Assembly (NCBI GenBank): GCA_002746365.1
Contig: NVWZ01000005.1
Location: 111,132-119,536, forward strand
Origin: Thiotrichaceae bacterium
Lineage (GTDB): Bacteria > Pseudomonadota > Gammaproteobacteria > SZUA-229
Length of the DNA: 8,405 nt
Direction of reading: 5' to 3'
Shown piece by piece: positions 1 to 6,514 of this stretch. Made by a program: the position numbers and the translations under genes. Every line of letters starts with the position of its first letter. Position 1 is the first letter of the stretch. Below the pieces are notes generated by a model, which saw nothing but the letters and a program-made list of their open reading frames with translations, did no database searches and was not told where the DNA came from.

Positions 1-1939
1 CACCGAACACGTAAATAAGCATCGGAAACTGCGCCGCTGCCACCGTTTCATTGCTGGCCGCCATAACCCCTACGTTACCCGTCGCCAGTAAAAATCGCAT
101 ATTAGCTTGCTCATTTAGATGAGCAAGTGCATCACTATCTCGAAACGCCTTCACTGATTCAATAACCGTCTCAATGGTTTCTGCTTTGTGATCTTTGGTA
201 AAAATCAACACCGGCATGACACTGCAATCTTCATTAAGCAGACCCGTACTGGTGGGTGTATAAGCAACCGCCTCAGCCAGGTTGCTTTGATTGCGCGACA
301 ACACGCGCCATTTCGGCGCGCCTTCATTCCAGCCGGCATTAACCAGCTTTGCCACACCCGCCAGACCGATCACTGACTGCACCCCAGGTGTATTGCGCAT
401 ATGCCATTCAAAGCCATCCACTCGACTCATTATGTCGTATTGAATACAGCCTTCTTTTGGTGCTTCAATAATGGTGGAAATCACATCCACGCCAATAGAA
501 AAACGTTCGGTGATGGTTTTGCTGTCCAGGTTATAACGCGAATCTGGCCACAACTCTGGTGCGCCGGCATGCAAGTCGCCAATTTTCACATCGCTGCCTT
601 TCCACAAGCCAAAACTCAGCAGGAGTAGTGCCAATATAAGCACTATAGAAGCACCTTTTGGTTTTGCAACCAATGCCAGACTTGTCCAGACAACTGCCAA
701 TTTCGCTTTTCGCCGCGCCAGTTTTTTGCGGTAGTCATCACCAAAATTCAGGTAAGACAACATGATCGGCAGTAAAATTAAATTAGTAAAAATGATGGCT
801 GCCACACCCAGGCTGGCAGTAATCGCCATTTCCTGAATGATATGAATTTGAATAAGCAGAATAGTCAAAAAGCCGATCGTGTCACTAACAAGCGCGATGC
901 CACCGGGAATAAGCAGTCGGCGAAAACTGTTCCTGCTGGCCTGTTCGCAGTTACAACCATTCGCCACTTCCGACCCCATCGAACTGATCATCTGCACGCC
1001 ATGACTCACACCAATAGCAAAAATCAGAAAAGGCACAAGAATGCTCATCGGGTCTATACCAAACCCCAGCAACGGTAACATGCCTAGCTGCCAGATAACC
1101 GCAATCAAAGAACAGGCTAATGGCACCAGTGTAAGACGCAGCGACTGCGAATAAAAATACACCAGCATGGCAGTAACAAAAAAGGCAAAAATAAAGAACA
1201 GGATGACTTTACCCGCGCCATCGGTGATATCACCAATCAGCTTGGCAAAACCAATAATGTGTATGTTGATTTCATCACTTTGGTGTTTGCCGCGAATCTT
1301 TTCCTCAAGCTGCGTTGCGACGGTTACATAATCGAGCTTCTCGCCGGTCTGCGGATTTATCTCCAGCAGTTGCGCGCTGATTATTGCACCGCTGAAATCA
1401 TTCGCTACCAAACGACCCATATAACGGGATTTCAGCAAATTCTGGCGAACCTGTGCCAGACCTTCCGGTGTGGTACTAAAATCAGCAGGAATGACATTGC
1501 CCCCTGCTAAGCCATCCTCTACCACTTCAGTAAAGCGGACATTTGGCGTAAACAGGGAACTTACTCGCGAGCGATCAACACCAGGGATAAAAAAGACTTC
1601 ATCCGTCACTGCTTCTAAAGTATCAAAAAACTCAGGGGTAAAGATATCACCCTCATCAACCGTGAGTGCTATTAACACGCGATTAGCACCACCGAGCTCC
1701 TTGTGGAATAAAAACGTTTGGATGTATTCGTGTTTAAGCGGCAGCAGTTTCAGGAAACCCGCATCCACTTTCAGGTTGGTTGCAGACCAGCCCATGAACA
1801 GTGTCATGACGGTAAATATCGCGAGCACCCAACGACGATTATTAAATATCAGCCCTTCCAGAAAAGTGATTACACCCCCGGTTGCTGACGCTGCTTGTGC
1901 AGGTGTATCGGGCTGAGTCGCTTGTTTGTTGTCATTCAT
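1..1939 (-). CDS. MMPL/RND superfamily inner-membrane transporter (3' end cut by window edge)
   Basis: I translated this open frame by hand: 646 codons without a stop from the ATG at 1939 to the left edge. It looks like a large RND permease of the MMPL/HpnN-like type, which would normally run to about 780-800 residues. Visible layout: a polar N-terminus; TM1 at about residues 36-54; a first periplasmic domain at about 55-243; TM2-TM6 packed between about 244 and 396; a basic cytoplasmic linker (RKKLARRKAK at 405-414); TM7 at about 430-446; and most of a second periplasmic domain. The TM4 block ends in AIGVSHGVQM, at the place where MmpL proteins carry GxDY. The start is supported by GGAG 8 nt upstream, inside the preceding gene, and by an ATGA overlap with that gene's stop, which implies translational coupling. 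Transport by proton motive force is expected from the family. The substrate is unknown; lipid or another hydrophobic cargo is inferred from the neighbours. Confidence 0.92.
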   Translation of the reverse strand, partial: MNDNKQATQPDTPAQAASATGGVITFLEGLIFNNRRWVLAIFTVMTLFMGWSATNLKVDAGFLKLLPLKHEYIQTFLFHKELGGANRVLIALTVDEGDIFTPEFFDTLEAVTDEVFFIPGVDRSRVSSLFTPNVRFTEVVEDGLAGGNVIPADFSTTPEGLAQVRQNLLKSRYMGRLVANDFSGAIISAQLLEINPQTGEKLDYVTVATQLEEKIRGKHQSDEINIHIIGFAKLIGDITDGAGKVILFFIFAFFVTAMLVYFYSQSLRLTLVPLACSLIAVIWQLGMLPLLGFGIDPMSILVPFLIFAIGVSHGVQMISSMGSEVANGCNCEQASRNSFRRLLIPGGIALVSDTIGFLTILLIQIHIIQEMAITASLGVAAIIFTNLILLPIMLSYLNFGDDYRKKLARRKAKLAVVWTSLALVAKPKGASIVLILALLLLSFGLWKGSDVKIGDLHAGAPELWPDSRYNLDSKTITERFSIGVDVISTIIEAPKEGCIQYDIMSRVDGFEWHMRNTPGVQSVIGLAGVAKLVNAGWNEGAPKWRVLSRNQSNLAEAVAYTPTSTGLLNEDCSVMPVLIFTKDHKAETIETVIESVKAFRDSDALAHLNEQANMRFLLATGNVGVMAASNETVAAAQFPMLIYVFG

Positions 1940-2922
1940 TTATCAGACTCCAGCTCGGTCACCGTTGTCAATCGAACACCTGCTTCACCCACCAGTATCA
2001 ATCGCCCTTGCTCAAGGTTAAGAATGGCGGTTATACCTTTACGGTTGCTCTGAGGATGTAGCTGAAAATTTTGCCCATGATCATGGCTGATAAGAACCAC
2101 ACCATCCATGCCTACAATCAGTACGGTTCCATCTGCCAGCACTGCTGCATCCATTAATAATGCATGTGTCGCTGTTTTCAGAAGCTGCCAGCTATCGCCG
2201 GCATCATTACTGCGAAACAAATGCCCACGTAGTCCGAACAGTAACAAGCTATTATCCGGCAGTGGCAATAAACCAAACAACGAACCCTCGTAAGGTGATT
2301 CCAGCGTTTGCCAATTGTTACCCGCATCCACTGAGCGATACAGCATACCCGCCTCGGCGCTGAGGTAAATTTCACCACCAGTGGCAACATTCAATTTGTT
2401 CAGATGAAAATCATCGTCGGCATTCACCGATTGCTGGCTCCAGCTTTTGCCACCATCTTGCGTACGCAGTAGTAAACCGTAAGCACCTACCGCAAAACCT
2501 TCATTAGCATCCCGAAACCAGACATCTAACAAAGGGGTTTCATCCTCTGCTGCATTTCGCTGCAGCGACCAGTTACGACCGCCGTCCTGAGTATGCAACA
2601 CCACACCGTCATGGCCCACGGCCCATCCCAATTGAGCATTGAGCAAATGCACAGCGGTAAGCGTATTACGTGTTGGCACACTGGCCTGGGTCCAGCTTTC
2701 ACCGTTATCATCAGACCAAAGGATATGTCCACGCTCGCCAACAACCACCAATGCGCCTTCGCTTTGCGATATATCTAACAGCAGTGATTTTTCCGCCAGT
2801 GGTGCAATAACGGCGTATTGATTTTCAGTTTGAGTCGCAGCCGTTTCCGCCTGCAGAGGCAGGCTTACTGCCAACAATAATGCGATGAATCCCAGTAGTG
2901 AAATTTGCGGAAGCTTTTGCAT
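1936..2922 (-). CDS. Secreted YCF48/HCF136-like seven-bladed beta-propeller
   Basis: This is a 328-residue protein with a Sec signal peptide (hydrophobic stretch LLGFIALLLAVSLPLQA, cleavage probably after Ala25), so it is expected in the periplasm. The mature part is a propeller. Six Asp-box motifs of the form S/T-x-D-x-G-x-x-W/F stand at residues 70-77, 111-118, 154-161, 197-204, 238-245 and 279-286, about 41-43 residues apart. Each follows a G-x-x-G-x-L/V strand, and a seventh such strand (GEAGVRL) lies at 312-318. The fold matches the YCF48/HCF136 family, known for photosystem II assembly in phototrophs. Nothing here suggests photosynthesis, and in proteobacteria such proteins are found beside RND transporters. 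A scaffold, chaperone or adaptor role for the next gene's pump is inferred. AGGAG lies 3 nt upstream of the ATG. The stop overlaps the transporter's start, so the two are surely co-translated. Confidence 0.92.
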   Translation of the reverse strand: MQKLPQISLLGFIALLLAVSLPLQAETAATQTENQYAVIAPLAEKSLLLDISQSEGALVVVGERGHILWSDDNGESWTQASVPTRNTLTAVHLLNAQLGWAVGHDGVVLHTQDGGRNWSLQRNAAEDETPLLDVWFRDANEGFAVGAYGLLLRTQDGGKSWSQQSVNADDDFHLNKLNVATGGEIYLSAEAGMLYRSVDAGNNWQTLESPYEGSLFGLLPLPDNSLLLFGLRGHLFRSNDAGDSWQLLKTATHALLMDAAVLADGTVLIVGMDGVVLISHDHGQNFQLHPQSNRKGITAILNLEQGRLILVGEAGVRLTTVTELESDK

Positions 2923-2991
2923 GATCTCCTGGTATCTTTAAGTTTTACTTTGATAGAGCGAATGACTGGGTTTGCCCAGAAGCAGACATTC

Positions 2992-3118
2992 AAAAACTTG
3001 TTTACCACAGAGGCACAGAGAACACAGAGGAAAAATATGTTTATTGTAATTGCGCCGCAGGCGCGATTACAATATAAAACTCTGTGCTCTCTGTGCCTCT
3101 GTGGTGAAAAAAGCTTTT
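2992..3118. repeat. Long imperfect inverted repeat, MITE/REP-like, CACAGAG type
   Basis: The outer arms 3004-3029 and 3080-3105 are complementary over 26 bp with one mismatch (core ACCACAGAGGCACAGAG). With a 1-nt gap the pairing continues outward to about 2992 and 3118. Nested inside is a second stem, 3043-3056 with 3060-3073 (14 bp, one T/G mismatch, loop GCA). The whole element is about 127 bp and lies alone between the DUF1329 and YCF48 genes. The CACAGAG-rich arm resembles a repeat I recall from intergenic regions of many unrelated bacteria, often mis-annotated as a small protein containing TEAQRTQR. Transcribed from either strand it would form a strong hairpin. No run of T follows it on the minus strand, so it is not a standard terminator. 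It could stabilise or process the polycistronic mRNA, or be a non-autonomous mobile element. Confidence 0.88.
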
Positions 3119-3196
3119 AACTTCCGCTTTGTGTCATTAGCAGCTATTCAATATCCGATGCTGCCTGGTAAAACCTAAACTTATAGATGCAAGCTA

Positions 3197-4558
3197 TTAA
3201 CGCTTTCCTTCGCGACGCAGTGCACCGGTAGTAAAATCTTTCTTATCCAGATCTGCATTAAAATCGTACATTTTTTCTTCATTATTCAAACCCAGTGCCA
3301 GATAACGACCAGACTGCAGATCATAGTGGGCTTCTACCGTGTACCAGTAGTTGGGTACGTCATAGTAGTTAATGGCGTGACCTTCGGACACTCGCCAGAT
3401 CTGGTCGCGATTGTCATACTGATCGACCAGTAATACCTGCCAGGAATCTTCATCAATATAGAAAGTACGGCGTTTATAAATGTGCCGTGCCCCTTCTTTT
3501 AAAGTCGCATCCACCACCCAAACACGGTGCAGCTCATAACGAAGATGCTCGGGATTCAGGTGTTTAGGAATCAGCACATCACTGTATTTCAGCTGATCAC
3601 TATGTAATTTGTAGGAATTATATGGCACGTAGATTTCTTTCTTACCGACCAGTTTCCAGTTATAACGCTCAGGACTACCATTGAACATATCCAACTGGTC
3701 GCTGGTACGTAAATCGTCTGCCGCAGTGCCTGGGTTATCGAATGCCACATTAGGTGCGCGACGAACTCGGCGTTGCCCGGGGTTGTAAACCCAGGCTTTA
3801 CGGTGTTCCTTTTCCTGATCCAGTGTTTCATGAATAAGCAGAATACGACCTGCTAGTCGAGCCGGTGATTGCACCCGCTGCTTAAATCGCAAGATAACGT
3901 TATCCAGCTCTGCTTCAACGGCCCCTTCCAGACCATAATCGAACAACACCTTTTCGTTAAATTTTACCAGAGTGTAATCGCCACCACGGGTCATCGGTGC
4001 CTGCACGAAGTTTCTCTCTAAAGTAGCCGCCCGCCAGCGTAAAACGTGATTCCAGATTACCTCGACACCGCTGCTTGGCAATGGGAACGGGATACCCATA
4101 ATGGCACCTGTCACGCCGCTACCACCCTCTGCCAGCTTTGCATTGCTGGCATTTTTCAGCGTCGCATCATAAATATATTGTGGCGCTGCTGCACTGCGAT
4201 GACTGGGGTAAACATTCATCTTGAATGTATCGTACGTTTTCAGCACTGCTTGCTGACCGGGCGTAAGCTGGTCGGCATATTGCGCCATGTTGTTCCCATC
4301 GATAGTGAATTTCACACTGTCATCCGCAAAAGGATCGGGGTGATGATCGCCTGATTTATAACCGGCAGGTGCGCTAACACCGCCTGTCCAGGCAGGAATA
4401 GTACCAGCAGCATTACCCGCCTGCTCAGCACCTAAAGGGGTTAATTCATTTCCCAACTTCGCTATCTGCTCTGCCGAAGGGGCTGCCCATGCCTGAACAC
4501 TGGCCATACTTAATAGCATGGCACTCACAAGCAGCAGATTTTTGTTCGATTTTTCCAT
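3197..4558 (-). CDS. DUF1329 family periplasmic protein (LolA/LolB-like fold)
   Basis: From the ATG at 4558 this is a 453-residue protein with a clear Sec signal peptide (MEKSNKN, then a hydrophobic core, cleavage after VQAWA), so it is periplasmic or outer-membrane associated. Hallmarks of DUF1329 are present in order, numbered from this ATG: GTIPAWTGG at 52-60, YPSHRSAA at 117-124, GIPFPLPSSGVEVIWNH at 155-171, QRRVRRAPNVAFDNPGT at 262-278, MFNGSPERYNWKL at 291-303, and LNPEHLRYELHRVWVVDATL at 334-353. I recall that this family belongs to the LolA/LolB/LppX-like group of lipid-binding folds; no residue here proves lipid binding. It is full length for the family. The next gene upstream ends 44 nt before this ATG. 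A GTG at 4588 in the same frame is a real alternative start (see the ribosome-binding-site entry). Two stops in a row (TAATAG) end the gene. An operon with the DUF1302 gene is almost certain. A role in moving a hydrophobic molecule across the periplasm is inferred. Confidence 0.94.
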   Translation of the reverse strand: MEKSNKNLLLVSAMLLSMASVQAWAAPSAEQIAKLGNELTPLGAEQAGNAAGTIPAWTGGVSAPAGYKSGDHHPDPFADDSVKFTIDGNNMAQYADQLTPGQQAVLKTYDTFKMNVYPSHRSAAAPQYIYDATLKNASNAKLAEGGSGVTGAIMGIPFPLPSSGVEVIWNHVLRWRAATLERNFVQAPMTRGGDYTLVKFNEKVLFDYGLEGAVEAELDNVILRFKQRVQSPARLAGRILLIHETLDQEKEHRKAWVYNPGQRRVRRAPNVAFDNPGTAADDLRTSDQLDMFNGSPERYNWKLVGKKEIYVPYNSYKLHSDQLKYSDVLIPKHLNPEHLRYELHRVWVVDATLKEGARHIYKRRTFYIDEDSWQVLLVDQYDNRDQIWRVSEGHAINYYDVPNYWYTVEAHYDLQSGRYLALGLNNEEKMYDFNADLDKKDFTTGALRREGKR

Positions 4559-4595
4559 ATTTGATTCTTCCGGGGTTAATTTTTTCACGGCTTAA

Positions 4596-4601
4596 TCCTC
4601 T
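4596..4601 (-). promoter_or_regulatory. Competing Shine-Dalgarno AGAGGA for a GTG start of the DUF1329 gene
   Basis: AGAGGA directly follows the DUF1302 stop codon and stands 7 nt before a GTG at 4588-4586, which is in frame with the DUF1329 gene and adds ten residues (MKKLTPEESN). The ATG at 4558 has a weaker GGAAG (4571-4567) at 8 nt. The ATG gives the more usual signal peptide and the GTG has the better ribosome site. I annotated the ATG, with about 60:40 preference. Confidence 0.5.
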
Positions 4602-4602
4602 T

Positions 4603-6441
4603 TTAGAATGCGTACTTGATATTGAATGCAGCGAAGTCGCGATCATTAATTAAGTTGTAACGACCCGCACCGGAATATCGCGTGTAACTAAGATCAGCAG
4701 ACCAGACACTTTGGTAGTTAGCACCCAGACCCAGCGTTACTGCCTCACGACCTTCCAGGAAGCTGCCACCCGGGCCCGGTGAATTACCCTCAACATCCTG
4801 CGAATAAGCAATGCGTGGTAACAAAGTCCAGGCACCGATGGCGTTGTCATACTGCAAGCGACTGACCAGACGGTACCCCCAGGAAGTCGCATCAGCAAAA
4901 CGGCTGGCATCTTCATACTGCCCTGCAGCAGGTCCGTGTGCACCCGCCAGAGCCGGAGCCTGGTTACCACTAATATACGTGCCGGGAGCCTCTAAACGTA
5001 ATTCATCGTTATCTGGCATGTCATTAACAATATTTACCCCGACTTCAGCCAGGAACAAAAATTGGGACGCGCCCATTATCTGTGGCACCAGACGGGTAAC
5101 TGTCGCCTGCACCTGGGTTACGTCGCGCAGAATAAAACCCGGAATGCTCTGATCGGGGCCGTAAGCATTGCCGCCATTTAAAAACTGCGATAATTGATTT
5201 GCAGCCAATGCAGGGTTCAGCGGTGTCAACGCTGCGAACAACAGCTCAACATCATCAACCTGTAAAGGCACATCAAGACGATGAGAAATTTCACCCTGTA
5301 GCGCCCAGTCATCTACTGTGGTATTAAAACTAAGACCAAATAGCTGGATATCTTCCGGGTATTCAATCCGGTAACGCGCCGTGCTGGAATAAGCATTAGT
5401 CGCATTAGCATCAACCACTGCGTTGCTACCTGGTGCAACACCGGCAGTAGCATACACCTGACCTGCCGCCTGAAGTCCTGCGACGGTTCCCGTTTGCGCA
5501 CTAATTATCGGTAGTCGGCTGTGGTAATTCATGTAATAGAAACCAAACTCAGTATCACGCCATTCGGGAACAAAAAGTCGATAAGCCAGACCAAACTGAC
5601 CACTATCACTCGGCGTGCTATCACTAGTACGCGAGATACCGACGAAGGGACCTTCCGCCACGGCACCAAAACCCAGTTGTATTCTTTCGCCGCCAGGACC
5701 AACAAAGTCGTTAGTACTAAAATACGAACCAGGCGGATCAATGCGCGTTTCTTCCCAATCTAACTGCAGAAAAGCTTCCAGACTGCCATTTTCTGTGAGG
5801 TCAATTGAACCAGACAGAACAAACACCGGCCTCAGCGCCTCACGCAGCTCAGCACCGGGTACACGAAGTTTCGGTACATCAATCGGATTGATCGCGTTAA
5901 TGCCGTTCTGGATAAAGGTACTCTCACCCCAACTTATTACCTGCCTGCCAATACGCACTTCTGCAGGTTTCTCGGCAAGGTCAAAATTGTACCAAAGGTA
6001 GGCATCCAGCACTTCCACTAAGCTACCAACAATATCCTGTGCTTCGCCGCTCAGCTCAGATTTTGCACGATCACCGTTTTTAACTTCGTCATCATAAAAA
6101 CCGGTAACCCGAAAAAAACCACCGTAATTATCTTTTTCCAGTAATAATTCACTGGTGAATTTAACCGCATTGTTAACAATGCCAGTATCAAAATTCAGGT
6201 TGCCGTCATCACCATTTACCGAAAAAGCATTACCGCCATTGGCAATACCAATAATATCCGGATCCGGATCATCCAGCCGATAACGCACACCCCAAGATAA
6301 GGTGGTATCCAAACTGCCATTCCAGCCATCGCCACCAAATTCAATCGCCTGCGCAAATGGAACCATGCAGCTTGTTAGCACCGTCACCGCCAATAAACGA
6401 CGCGGTATAGATAGGCCTGTCGGTTTTGTAAAACCTTTCAT
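4603..6441 (-). CDS. DUF1302 family outer-membrane barrel-like protein
   Basis: This is a 612-residue protein with a Sec signal peptide (MKGFTKPTGLSIPRR, then a hydrophobic core ending FAQA, cleavage after Ala32). Family hallmarks follow, numbered from the ATG at 6441: GSLDTTLSWGVRYR at 42-55, IGRQVISWGEST at 164-175, NPIDVPKLRVPGAELREAL at 185-203 and DPPGSYFSTNDFVG at 235-248. Alternating aromatic and polar segments run through the rest. The last residue is Phe (IKYAF), the C-terminal signal typical of barrels inserted by BamA. It is therefore very probably an outer-membrane channel, although the family is formally of unknown function. The ATG at 6441 is chosen because GGAGGAA (6450-6444) stands just upstream; the in-frame ATG at 6471 has no ribosome site. 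It lies 73 bp after the lipase gene and is tightly linked to the DUF1329 gene, the usual partner of this family. Passage of a hydrophobic substrate is inferred. Confidence 0.94.
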   Translation of the reverse strand: MKGFTKPTGLSIPRRLLAVTVLTSCMVPFAQAIEFGGDGWNGSLDTTLSWGVRYRLDDPDPDIIGIANGGNAFSVNGDDGNLNFDTGIVNNAVKFTSELLLEKDNYGGFFRVTGFYDDEVKNGDRAKSELSGEAQDIVGSLVEVLDAYLWYNFDLAEKPAEVRIGRQVISWGESTFIQNGINAINPIDVPKLRVPGAELREALRPVFVLSGSIDLTENGSLEAFLQLDWEETRIDPPGSYFSTNDFVGPGGERIQLGFGAVAEGPFVGISRTSDSTPSDSGQFGLAYRLFVPEWRDTEFGFYYMNYHSRLPIISAQTGTVAGLQAAGQVYATAGVAPGSNAVVDANATNAYSSTARYRIEYPEDIQLFGLSFNTTVDDWALQGEISHRLDVPLQVDDVELLFAALTPLNPALAANQLSQFLNGGNAYGPDQSIPGFILRDVTQVQATVTRLVPQIMGASQFLFLAEVGVNIVNDMPDNDELRLEAPGTYISGNQAPALAGAHGPAAGQYEDASRFADATSWGYRLVSRLQYDNAIGAWTLLPRIAYSQDVEGNSPGPGGSFLEGREAVTLGLGANYQSVWSADLSYTRYSGAGRYNLINDRDFAAFNIKYAF

Positions 6442-6443
6442 GA

Positions 6444-6450
6444 TTCCTCC
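6444..6450 (-). promoter_or_regulatory. Shine-Dalgarno GGAGGAA deciding the DUF1302 start
   Basis: GGAGGAA lies two bases before the ATG at 6441-6439. It is the strongest ribosome site in the window and argues against the in-frame ATG at 6471, which would add ten residues before the signal peptide and has only AT-rich sequence upstream. Confidence 0.8.
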
Positions 6451-6514
6451 GGTTTGATCTATTTTTATCATTATTTTGTAGTAGCAAGATGCTTCTGGGT
6501 CATCGCCATTAAGC

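Noticed and set aside
1470..1916. 148-codon plus-strand open frame
   Set aside because: It lies wholly antisense to the RND transporter, whose frame matches a known family; its composition is biased and shows no recognisable domain.
2966..2979. Small hairpin CTGGG-TTTG-CCCAG upstream of the YCF48 gene
   Set aside because: It has only 5 bp of stem and no T-run on either side, so it is neither a terminator nor a clear operator.
2905..3120. 71-codon plus-strand frame containing TTEAQRTQR
   Set aside because: It consists of antisense of the YCF48 start plus the inverted repeat. Peptides of this type are a recurrent by-product of the CACAGAG repeat and not a protein family.
6360..6380. Lipobox-like LTSC in the DUF1302 signal peptide
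   Set aside because: The hydrophobic segment continues to a normal signal peptidase I site (FAQA), and the family is an outer-membrane barrel, not a lipoprotein.
6442..6514. Possible promoter (TTGCTA with an AT-rich stretch) between the lipase and DUF1302 genes
   Set aside because: There is no good -10 hexamer at proper spacing; the match is too weak to call.
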